Source of the DNA: Paracoccus lutimaris
Lineage (GTDB): Bacteria > Pseudomonadota > Alphaproteobacteria > Rhodobacterales > Rhodobacteraceae
Assembly (NCBI RefSeq): GCF_003337565.1
Contig: NZ_QPJL01000008.1
Span: forward strand, 106,205 to 170,204
Reading direction: 5' to 3'
DNA length: 64,000 nt
Under the pieces are notes generated by a model. It did no database searches, was not told the origin of the DNA, and was given only the letters and a program-made list of their open reading frames with translations. The position numbers were made by a program, and so were the translations under genes. How positions within the stretch are numbered: position 1 is the stretch's first letter; each line of letters begins with the position of its first letter. Below are positions 57,377 to 64,000 of the stretch, one piece after another.

Positions 57377-58327
57377 CTATGCTTCGCGCAGAACCCGCGG
57401 CACCTTGAATTCGACATTCTCGCGCGCCGTCTCGACCAGCTCGACGGTCACGTCATAGCGGTCGGCAAAGGCCGCGACGACCTCGTCGACCAGTACCTCG
57501 GGTGCGCTGGCCCCGGCGGTGACGCCGACGGCGCGGACGCCTTCGATGGCCCGCCAGTCGATCTGGTCGGCACGCATGACAAGCTGCGAATAGGCGCAGC
57601 CGGCGGCGCTGCCGACCTCGACCAAGCGGCGCGAATTCGAGCTGTTCGGCGCCCCGATCACGAACAGCGCGTCGATCCGCCCGGCAATCGCCTTGACCGA
57701 GGCCTGCCGGTTGGTCGTGGCATAGCAGATATCTTCCTTGGCCGGCCCGACGATGGCCGGGAAGCGCGCCTTCAGCGCGGAGACGATGGCGGCGGTGTCA
57801 TCCACCGACAGCGTGGTCTGGGTGATGAAGGCCAGACGCGCGGGATCGCGGGGGGAAATTACCGCCACATCCTCGACGGTCTCGACCAGAATGACCTCGC
57901 CCTCGGGCAATTGCCCCATGGTGCCCAGCACCTCGGGATGGCCCTCATGGCCGATCATGATCATCTGCAGGCCCTCGGCGTGGTGACGCTCGGCCTCGAC
58001 ATGGACCTTGCTCACAAGGGGGCAGGTCGCATCGACATAGACCATTTCGCGCCGCCGGGCCTCGGCCGGAACAGCTTTGGGGACGCCATGGGCGGAAAAG
58101 ATCACCGGCCGGTCGGCGGGGCATTCGTCCAGTTCCTCGACAAAGACCGCGCCCTTGTCGCGCAGGCTGTCGACGACGAATTTGTTATGCACGATCTCGT
58201 GGCGCACATAGACCGGGGCGCCCCATTTCTGCAGCGCCATTTCGACGATCTTGATGGCACGGTCAACGCCGGCGCAAAAGCCGCGCGGCGCGGCCAGATA
58301 AAGGGTCAAAGGCGGTTTCTTGTCCAT
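57377..58327 (-). CDS. ispH: 4-hydroxy-3-methylbut-2-enyl diphosphate reductase
   Basis: 316 residues. Last enzyme of the MEP isoprenoid pathway; makes IPP and DMAPP using a [4Fe-4S] cluster. Cluster cysteines are in [21 protein letters not shown] and [10 protein letters not shown]; the catalytic E is in the TTLSVDDT region (TxxS/T). ATG 58327 chosen (MDKKPPLTL); GTG 58336 gives three extra residues. Confidence 0.95.
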   Translation of the reverse strand: MDKKPPLTLYLAAPRGFCAGVDRAIKIVEMALQKWGAPVYVRHEIVHNKFVVDSLRDKGAVFVEELDECPADRPVIFSAHGVPKAVPAEARRREMVYVDATCPLVSKVHVEAERHHAEGLQMIMIGHEGHPEVLGTMGQLPEGEVILVETVEDVAVISPRDPARLAFITQTTLSVDDTAAIVSALKARFPAIVGPAKEDICYATTNRQASVKAIAGRIDALFVIGAPNSSNSRRLVEVGSAAGCAYSQLVMRADQIDWRAIEGVRAVGVTAGASAPEVLVDEVVAAFADRYDVTVELVETARENVEFKVPRVLREA

Positions 58328-58365
58328 GGCCCTCACCTAACCGCAGGCCGCGCGCCTCGCAAGGA

Positions 58366-58938
58366 TCATGCGCCGTCGAATTCGGTCAGGGCATGGACCT
58401 CGTATCCCAGCCCCTCGAGCAGCTTGCGTCCGCCCAATTCCGGCAGGTCGATGACAAAGGCGCAGCCGACGACCTCGGCCCCCAGCCTTTCGCAGAGCTT
58501 GATCCCGGCGGCGGCGGTGCCGCCCGTGGCCAGCAGATCGTCGACGATCAGCACCCGCTCGCCGGGCTGCAGCGCGTCGTCATGGATCTCCATCACCGCC
58601 TCGCCATATTCCAGCGCATAGGGCTGGCTCAGCACCGCGCCGGGCAGCTTGCCCTTCTTGCGGATCGGAACGAAGCCCAAGGACAATTGATGCGCGACCG
58701 CGCCGCCCAGGATAAAGCCGCGTGCCTCAAGGCCGACGACCTTGTCGATCGGCTCGCCCGCATAGGGCGTCAGCAACTGGTCCACCGCCATGCGAAAACC
58801 GCGCGCATCGGCGAAAAGCGTGGTCACGTCGCGAAACAGGATCCCCTCATGCGGGAAATCGACGATGGTGCGGATATAGTCGCGCACCGTGCGGGTGTCG
58901 CGATTGCGCTTGCCGTTGGGTGGAGTGGGCGAGGTCAT
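58366..58938 (-). CDS. apt: adenine phosphoribosyltransferase
   Basis: 190 residues. PRPP site [14 protein letters not shown] (about 128-141) and the [15 protein letters not shown] substrate region (about 27-41). Converts adenine and PRPP to AMP. Its start overlaps the flavin reductase-like gene stop (ATGA), so the two are coupled. Confidence 0.93.
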   Translation of the reverse strand: MTSPTPPNGKRNRDTRTVRDYIRTIVDFPHEGILFRDVTTLFADARGFRMAVDQLLTPYAGEPIDKVVGLEARGFILGGAVAHQLSLGFVPIRKKGKLPGAVLSQPYALEYGEAVMEIHDDALQPGERVLIVDDLLATGGTAAAGIKLCERLGAEVVGCAFVIDLPELGGRKLLEGLGYEVHALTEFDGA

Positions 58939-59531
58939 GGGCGCTCCATTTCGAAAGTCTCGGTGGTGATGGCGTAATCCTTGTAGCCCATCCGCGACAG
59001 CCAGCCGGTGGCGCGCAGATCGAACCGGCCATCGACCACGCAATCGTCGCGCAGATGGATGCCGGTGACGACGCCAAGGACCATGTAATTCGCCTCTCCG
59101 GCAAGGCGCAGGATGCGGGTGGCGCGGCATTCCAGCGCCGCCGCCGCATGGGCCACGCGCGGGCAGTCGATGGTCTCGCAGGGCGCAGCCTCGATCCCCG
59201 CCGCCTGAAACTCGCTGATGCCGGCGGGCAGGGCGGCGGAGCTGGCATTCACCTGATCCTTCATCGGGCCATCGGCGATATTGACGCAAAAGACCCGGGT
59301 TTCGGCGATCTGGCTGACGCTGTCCTTGGTGCCGTCCCGGTCCGCCTTGGCCCCGGTCGAGGCGAACATGATCTGCGGTGGCACATAGGCGGTCAGGTTG
59401 AAGAAGGAATAGGGCGCCAGATTGTCGCCCGCGCGCCCCCGCGTCGAGACCCAGCAGATCGGGCGCGGCGCCACGATGGCGTTCAGCGGGTTATGCGGCA
59501 GGCCGTGGCCGTCCTGTGGATGATAGAACAT
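58935..59531 (-). CDS. flavin reductase-like domain protein
   Basis: 198 residues. FMN-binding split-barrel: [14 protein letters not shown] (about 17-30), [16 protein letters not shown] (about 37-52), and [14 protein letters not shown] at the end. It fits the flavin reductase-like family related to the PNPOx fold. Substrate and partner unknown. Its stop overlaps the apt ATG. Confidence 0.85.
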   Translation of the reverse strand: MFYHPQDGHGLPHNPLNAIVAPRPICWVSTRGRAGDNLAPYSFFNLTAYVPPQIMFASTGAKADRDGTKDSVSQIAETRVFCVNIADGPMKDQVNASSAALPAGISEFQAAGIEAAPCETIDCPRVAHAAAALECRATRILRLAGEANYMVLGVVTGIHLRDDCVVDGRFDLRATGWLSRMGYKDYAITTETFEMERP

Positions 59532-59552
59532 GGCGCTCTTTCCTGAGGCGGA

Positions 59553-59867
59553 TCAGTCGGATCCGCTGATGTCGATACCGTGCTTGCGACAAAACCAGAT
59601 AAACAGCGGTATTTCCATGACCGCCATGGTCAGAATCGAGAAAACCGCCCAGTTGGTCTGAAAGAGGATCAGCGAAAACGGCGTGTCGCTGCCGCGAAAC
59701 AGCGCCGCCGCCACGATCAGCGCCAGCGCGGTCAGCACCATGTCGACCACCATCATCCGGTTGACGGTGATCTTTCGCATGCTGGGATATAGCCCCAGAT
59801 AGGCGACCAGCAGGATCGCCGCATTCAGGATCAGCAGCTTAAGTTCGGGCGGCAACTCGCGCAGCAT
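59553..59867 (-). CDS. small membrane protein, unknown function
   Basis: 104 residues from ATG 59867; GAAGG is eight bases ahead. Three hydrophobic helices (about 9-29, 40-58, 68-90). The tail is CRKHGIDISGSD. No family recognised. Twenty-one bases after it comes the flavin reductase-like gene, probably one operon. Confidence 0.7.
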   Translation of the reverse strand: MLRELPPELKLLILNAAILLVAYLGLYPSMRKITVNRMMVVDMVLTALALIVAAALFRGSDTPFSLILFQTNWAVFSILTMAVMEIPLFIWFCRKHGIDISGSD

Positions 59868-60072
59868 GACGGGGCCTTCGTGATGGGGTTCGGGCAATCA
59901 AAACTGACTGTCCCCGACCTGCGCGTCAAGCATTCCTGCCGTCCGCGCGGGGCTTCACGAAATTTTCGCCCATCCGGGCGCAGCAGGCGGTTTTCGTTGC
60001 TGCACATGCGTGTTACGCGAAGGCCCGCAACCGCCGGACCTGCCCGAATCCCCGCCCGCATCCCGGAGCCCG

Positions 60073-60570
60073 ATGTACGAACTTAGCGCCGAATCCCCTG
60101 CCGACACGCCCGAGGTCGAGGCGCTGATGGACCTGTGCTTTGCGCCGGGACGGACGGCCTTGTCCTCGTACAGGCTGCGCGAGGGGGTCGATCCGGTCGC
60201 GGGCCTGTGCCTGATGACGCGCAATGAATACGGGGTGCCGGTCGGCGCCATCCGCTATTGGCCGGTGCGGATCGGCGATCAGCCGGTCCTGCTTTTGGGG
60301 CCGATCGCCGTGCATCCGACCGCGCAGGGAGAGGGGCTGGGCGCGTATCTGATGCGCGAAAGCCTGCACCGCGCCGCCGATATGGGCTGGCAGCGGGTGA
60401 TGCTGGTCGGCGATCTGCCCTATTACGCGCGGTTCGGTTTCGTGAAACTTGCCGATGTCGAGATGCCGCCCCCCACCAATCCCGACCGCGTGCTGGGGTT
60501 GGAACTGGTCGAGGGCGCATGGGCCGGTGTCAGCGGCCATGTCGAGCGCATCGCGGACGCCGGAGCCTAG
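60073..60570 (+). CDS. GNAT-family N-acetyltransferase
   Basis: 165 residues. The acetyl-CoA binding stretch is VHPTAQGEGLGAYLMRESL (about 81-99), and the helical end LPYYARFGFVK fits this family. Substrate unknown. Its TAG stop (60568-60570) lies inside an 18-bp palindrome created where an IS5-type end abuts the gene; the last few codons could therefore be IS-derived. Confidence 0.85.
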   Translation: MYELSAESPADTPEVEALMDLCFAPGRTALSSYRLREGVDPVAGLCLMTRNEYGVPVGAIRYWPVRIGDQPVLLLGPIAVHPTAQGEGLGAYLMRESLHRAADMGWQRVMLVGDLPYYARFGFVKLADVEMPPPTNPDRVLGLELVEGAWAGVSGHVERIADAGA

Positions 60571-61175
60571 GCTCCGGACTCACAGAGTTTTCGGTCTGAA
60601 AAGACCGTTGCCACGCGTGCGATGACTGACAGGAAGGCGATGGGGCGTCTGTCCTATCTGGTTGCGACGCGCTTCCGATCGGTGAATCTGCCGCATATGA
60701 TCCCGACGCAGTCGCGGCGATTATAGCGGCGCCGGTCGTATCTGACGGGCTGCTTGCGGCTTTCCCGACCAATGAAGCATGCCATTCCCCTTGTCTTTCA
60801 AAGCATCGCTGAACCAGCCGGCATTTTAGTCGCATCGATCATCACCGTCTTCGGAACGGCGGCTTCGGCGGCCAGGCCATCCATCATTCGGGCGAAGACA
60901 CCTTTGTCGCTCCACCGCTTCCAAAGGTCGTAGAGGGTCTTCGGCGGGCCGTACTCCCTCGGCGCATCGCGCCATCGCAAGCCATTGCGATTGATGAAGA
61001 TAATGCCGATCAACACCCGCCGGTCATCGACTCGCGGCTTGCCATGGCTCTTCGGGAGGAAAGGTTGAAGCCGCGCCATCTGCGCGTCAGTCAGCCAGAA
61101 AAGGTTGCCCATCGGTCAGTCTCCTTGCGGAGGCCGAATCACGCCGCGAGCGGATGATCGATGGGGCCGGAGCCT
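60571..61175 (-). mobile_element. internally deleted IS5-family element
   Basis: The ends are GGCTCCGG at 60571-60578 and its inverted copy CCGGAGCC at 61168-61175. Both are flanked by TA (60568-60569 and 61176-61177), a target duplication within CTAG as for the IS427 group. At about 605 bp it is shorter than intact relatives. Contains the pseudogene at 60580-61112. Confidence 0.65.
60580..61112 (-). pseudogene. IS5-family transposase, internally deleted
   Basis: The N-terminal part (start 61112) is intact: MGNLFWLTDAQMARLQPFLP, the DDRRVL motif, GLRWRDAPREYGPPKTLYD and the DDE-proximal VMIDAT. The frame then breaks after about residue 95. A shifted frame downstream still reads the C-terminal RKQPVRYDRRRYNRRD and a degraded DRRPIAFLSVIARVATV. 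The middle third is missing and a stop is present, so it is dead. Confidence 0.8.
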
Positions 61176-61321
61176 AGTGCTGCACGTATATCCCGCAACA
61201 CCTGCCCTGTGGATCGTTGCGGCAGATCAGCGACCGTCTTGGTCCGCTTTTTTTCGTATTGCCCGCCTGCCGAGCGTGGTGGGTTGCCAGTCACACTGGC
61301 AGATTGCCGTCTCGGCTGATA

Positions 61322-61438
61322 GCTCAGCACGCGCCGGTCATCCACCCGGGGCCGACCGTGCGATTTTGGTAAGTAAAGCTGAAGACGCGCTATCTGCGCA
61401 TCAGTCAGCCGGAGGAGATTACCCACGTCACCGTTCAT
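61322..61438 (-). pseudogene. second IS5-family transposase fragment
   Basis: 39 codons from ATG 61438 match the N-terminus of the same family: VGNLLRLTDAQIARLQLYLP, then GRPRVDDRRVL. The match ends at about 61322; the remainder is unrelated. It is a different copy, with several substitutions against the other. Confidence 0.75.
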
Positions 61439-61536
61439 TTTTGGGGGGATGAATCACAAGCTCACAGGCAACAAATGGATCCTGAGCATAGGGCCCGGTC
61501 CTTGTCGGTTTTTGGCAACAGCGCGGTTCTTGCATC

Positions 61537-62028
61537 TTATCTGATCAGTTCCCTGCCGAGTAGGAGCTTTCCGTCACGATAGCGCACGAAGGGGGAGTTT
61601 ACGCAACCGGAAGCCTCGTAAATTTCTTCGATGTCATCCGGCGGGGGGCTATCCTCGCCGGTGCCCCAAGCATAGAGAATATCGAACTCCTTGATGAACG
61701 CCTTGATCTCAACGACGCTGAGCAGGCCATACGGAATGCTCATCACATGATGGCCAACTGGGCGATAGGAGAACGTGAAGATGTTTTCATCCGGATCACT
61801 AAGGTAGAAATCGAAGCACAGTTCCGGATTGGCATCGAGATATCCAACGGCGCTCTCGAGTGAGCTTTCTTCATGCACCATCTCGCCGGATTTCCAGTCG
61901 GTGATCTCATATGCGGTACCCGGATCTGGTCTTAACAGCCTGAAGAAGCTGCGAAACTTGTCGAATGCTCCTTGCTTGCGGCGAGCCGCCGCAAAAAGGA
62001 CGATATTAGCGTAATCCTCGGAGGTCAT
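61537..62028 (-). CDS. unrecognised protein in the insertion-sequence island
   Basis: 163 residues from ATG 62028, with GGAGG-like bases absent; the start is uncertain. Acidic composition, with an SSLESAVGYLDANPE stretch and a Phe/Tyr-rich LCFDFYLSDPDENIFTFSY block (about 74-92). The sequence around DSPPPDDIEEIYEASG is not in any family I know. Base composition is visibly lower in GC than neighbouring genes, and it is flanked by IS remnants, so recent acquisition is likely. A toxin-immunity protein is a speculative possibility. Confidence 0.6.
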   Translation of the reverse strand: MTSEDYANIVLFAAARRKQGAFDKFRSFFRLLRPDPGTAYEITDWKSGEMVHEESSLESAVGYLDANPELCFDFYLSDPDENIFTFSYRPVGHHVMSIPYGLLSVVEIKAFIKEFDILYAWGTGEDSPPPDDIEEIYEASGCVNSPFVRYRDGKLLLGRELIR

Positions 62029-62258
62029 CGCGCCAACCCTGCACTGACGAATTTTCCAATATCCCAAAGCTCGTAATAGTAGTATCTGCGGCCGTTCAAG
62101 GTTGCCTAGAAATGCCTGACCCGCGTGAGTGGGCCATTATAAGGTTTCATCGCTATGCTGACCAAGTCCGCATTTGCACGGCTCTGATGATGTGACCGCC
62201 CCCCGACGGCATCTCTGTGCCAAGGTGGGTCTGCGATGATCCACAAAGGAGGACGGTC

Positions 62259-63287
62259 ATGTCGGAGATTATCACGGTCGGGCTCGATCTGGCGAAGAAT
62301 GTGTTCCAGGTGCATGTGGCGGACGCCGCAGGCGGTGCGGTGCTACGGAAGAAGCTGCGGCGCACGCAGGTGCTGGGGTTCTTTGAGGCTTTGCCGCCTT
62401 GCGTCGTGGCGATGGAAGCCTGTGGTGGTGCACATTACTGGGGTCGAGAGATTGGCAAGCTTGGACATGAGGTCCGGCTGATCCCTCCGGCCTACGTGAA
62501 GCCCTTCGTCAAACGGCAGAAGAATGACGCCGCCGACGCCGAGGCGATTTGCGAAGCTGCACAGCGTCCGACGATGCGCTTCGTGTCGGTGAAGAGCGAA
62601 GAGACCCAAGGGGCGGCGATGGTGTTCCGCGTGCGCGAGTTACTGATCCGGCAGCGCACCCAGGCGATCAACGCCCTGCGCGGTCACCTTGCCGAGTTCG
62701 GGCAGGTTGTGCCGCAGGGCGCTGCCAATGCCTCGAAGCTGATCGCCATCGTCGAAGATCCAGAGAGCGGGTTGCCCGCCGAGGCGACAGCCACCCTGCA
62801 GGTTCTGATCGGATCCTTGGCGCACCTCGAGGCGCAGATCGGGAGGCTCGATGCCGAGATCTCACGCTGCGCCAAAGAGAACGAGGTCGCCCGACGGCTG
62901 ATGACGGTGCCGGGCATCGGCCCGCTGATCGCGACGGCCATCGCGACACTTGCGCCGCCTCCCGAGACCTTCCGGAAGGCCCGGGATTTTGCAGCCTGGC
63001 TCGGGTTGGTGCCCAGGCAACACTCGACCGGTGGCAAGCAGCGCCTCGGAGCGACGACGAAGATGGGCGAGCGGTCTCTCAGGCGGCTGCTGATCATTGG
63101 CGCCAACAGCGTGATCATCAAGCGCCACGTCCATCGTGAAGCTCAACCCGGCACATGGCTGGGGAACATGCTGTCGCGCAAGCCGTCGATGCTGGTGCGT
63201 GTCGCGCTGGCGAACAAGATGGCGCGGATTGTCTGGGCTTTGATGGCCCGCGGTGGCGTATACCAGTCTCCGGCCGTGGCAGCGTAA
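62259..63287 (+). CDS. IS110-family transposase
   Basis: 342 residues. The RuvC-like DEDD N-terminal domain has GLDLAKNVFQVH (D9), AMEACGGAHYW (E50 region), NDAADAEAI (D90 region); the C-terminal Tnp domain has PGIGPLIATAIA and STGGKQRLG, with the catalytic Ser. AAAGGAGG precedes ATG 62259. It likely remains functional, as no stop or deletion is present. Confidence 0.93.
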   Translation: MSEIITVGLDLAKNVFQVHVADAAGGAVLRKKLRRTQVLGFFEALPPCVVAMEACGGAHYWGREIGKLGHEVRLIPPAYVKPFVKRQKNDAADAEAICEAAQRPTMRFVSVKSEETQGAAMVFRVRELLIRQRTQAINALRGHLAEFGQVVPQGAANASKLIAIVEDPESGLPAEATATLQVLIGSLAHLEAQIGRLDAEISRCAKENEVARRLMTVPGIGPLIATAIATLAPPPETFRKARDFAAWLGLVPRQHSTGGKQRLGATTKMGERSLRRLLIIGANSVIIKRHVHREAQPGTWLGNMLSRKPSMLVRVALANKMARIVWALMARGGVYQSPAVAA

Positions 63288-63530
63288 GCAGCCGTCGGTC
63301 GCGAGGACGTCGGAGCGGAAGAGGGCAAGGAGCAGTTTGGCGCAACAGTCGTGAGACGGGATCGGGAGAACCAGTGTGCAACAGAGTGCCTTTGAGCACG
63401 CGGCTTTGATCTGGACCCGACCTTCGAACACCATACGGGCCCGCGGCATGACCAAGGCCGCATCAGAGGCCGGACACATGTCAGCACCCGGTGACGCGCG
63501 GAAAGCAGCTCTGAAATTACCCCTTGCGCA
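63288..63530 (+). ncRNA. candidate guide (seek/bridge) RNA region of the IS1111-type element
   Basis: 243-bp segment between the transposase stop and the right inverted repeat with no coding signal. In IS1111-group elements the seekRNA/bridge RNA is made from the region downstream of the transposase. I identify the location only; target- and donor-binding loops were not demonstrated. Confidence 0.35.
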
Positions 63531-63538
63531 AGGGGCGG

Positions 63539-63964
63539 TTACACATGTTGCACAAATCGCCTGAGAGCCAGAGTTTTCCCTTCCCCGGACAGAGTTATCC
63601 CACGGCTTCCGTGACGGGGACGCCGAGCGCAGTGAAGCCGTTGAGCACGGCGACACGTACCTGGTGGGCGGTATCCTAATGCGCTGTGCGGGCGTTTGGT
63701 GTTGTAGTGCTTCCTCCATTCTTCGATGATGATCTGCGCCTCGCGGAGGCTGTAGAAGACCTCGCCGTCCAGAAGTTCATCGCGGAACCGGGCGTTGAAG
63801 CTCTCGCAATACCCGTTCTCCCAGGGTGATCCCGGTTCGATATAGGCCGTCTTCGCCCCGACAGCTGCGATCCAGTCCCGAACGGCTTGGGCGATGAATT
63901 CCGGGCCGTAGCACGTCGGGAAGAAGCGCTGTTTTGAGGTTATGGCCGCGCGCGCAGCCCCCAA
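63539..63964 (-). pseudogene. IS3-type transposase C-terminal fragment
   Basis: Residues matching IS3 OrfB are YGPEFIAQAVRDWIAA, then PWENGYCESFNARFRDELLDG, RKHYNTKRPHSALGYRPP (63662-63910 on the minus strand). The DNGPEF catalytic Asp is replaced, the motif reading TCYGPEF. Before and after this stretch the frame reads unrelated sequence through to the inverted repeat of the IS1111-type element. Not functional. Confidence 0.8.
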
Positions 63965-63988
63965 ATAGCGCAGCGTGTGGCCATAACC
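63938..63988. repeat. 10-bp inverted repeat at the window edge
   Basis: GGTTATGGCC (63938-63947) and GGCCATAACC (63979-63988) with a 31-bp spacer. It could be the end of another insertion sequence or a recombination site. Confidence 0.5.
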
Positions 63989-64000
63989 GTGTCTCAGGTC

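Larger units (their letters stand above)
62190..63546 (+). mobile_element. IS110-family element, IS1111 group
   Basis: The single transposase gene is intact. Imperfect subterminal inverted repeats are ATGTGACCGCCCC (62190-62202) and its complement-like GGGGCGGTTACAC (63532-63544), matching at 11 of 13 positions; the true ends lie a few bases outside. There is no target duplication, as in IS110 elements generally. Confidence 0.7.

Noticed and set aside
60571..64000. A defence island or CRISPR locus in the IS-rich end
   Set aside because: No repeat-spacer array and no nuclease or Cas motif; only transposase remnants and one unknown frame.

Overview
This window is chromosomal DNA of an alphaproteobacterium of the order Rhodobacterales, most probably Paracoccus or a very close relative. 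The evidence is the high GC content, the gene order hemN / fnrP / uspA / ccoNOQP / ccoGHIS with FNR boxes, the rpmF-plsX-fabH-ihfA-merR order, the long alphaproteobacterial type of dCTP deaminase, a GapR (DUF2312) gene, and a short intergenic repeat family (hairpin, then GGGATATTT) that I associate with Rhodobacteraceae. The genus is an inference from context, not from a search.

Layout. 1-7066 (+): 3' part of a Na+/H+ antiporter, then argS, a SPOR-domain envelope protein, nagZ, scpA and scpB, with translational overlaps typical of an operon. 7114-12172 (mostly -): dcd, a tRNA-Pro(GGG), a MerR regulator, ihfA, fabH, plsX and rpmF; a small DksA/TraR-type zinc-finger gene lies on the opposite strand inside this lipid/ribosome cluster. 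12486-16640: a divergent sulfotransferase and Core-2/I-branching glycosyltransferase pair, a HIT protein, a lone ABC ATPase and a small zinc-finger protein. 16820-31169: polA, then the microaerobic respiration locus: hemN, the Fnr regulator, a tandem UspA protein, the cbb3 oxidase genes ccoNOQP, and the assembly genes ccoGHIS. Three FNR boxes (hemN/fnrP, uspA/ccoN, ccoG) tie the locus together: the regulator controls the oxidase, its copper and heme maturation, and anaerobic heme synthesis.

31468-59867 is mostly housekeeping: a SPOR-bearing D-Ala-D-Ala carboxypeptidase, clpS, an RsmC-like methyltransferase, an SDR lacking its catalytic lysine, hemF, a SufT-like protein, a MipA/OmpV outer-membrane protein, an ABC-F protein, ndk, a second SDR, a cytochrome b561-YceI fusion with tdk, a DEAD-box helicase, dtd, gapR, a putative GT-A glycosyltransferase, an aldo/keto reductase with ileS, a monooxygenase, a truncated hemoglobin, a VOC protein, the overlapping chain GST / LysE-type exporter / rnhA / TRIC channel, ispH, apt, and a flavin reductase-like protein.

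60571-64000 is an insertion-sequence graveyard: an internally deleted IS5-family element with visible ends, a second IS5 fragment, an unrecognised 163-residue ORF of atypical composition, an intact IS110/IS1111-type element with a non-coding downstream segment that could hold its guide RNA, and a decayed IS3-type transposase at the window edge. I found no CRISPR array, no rRNA and no clearly new multi-gene system. The most interesting items are the overlapping FNR box at hemN/fnrP, the IS1111 guide-RNA candidate, the dispersed repeat family, the unknown ORF in the IS island and the lysine-less SDR.
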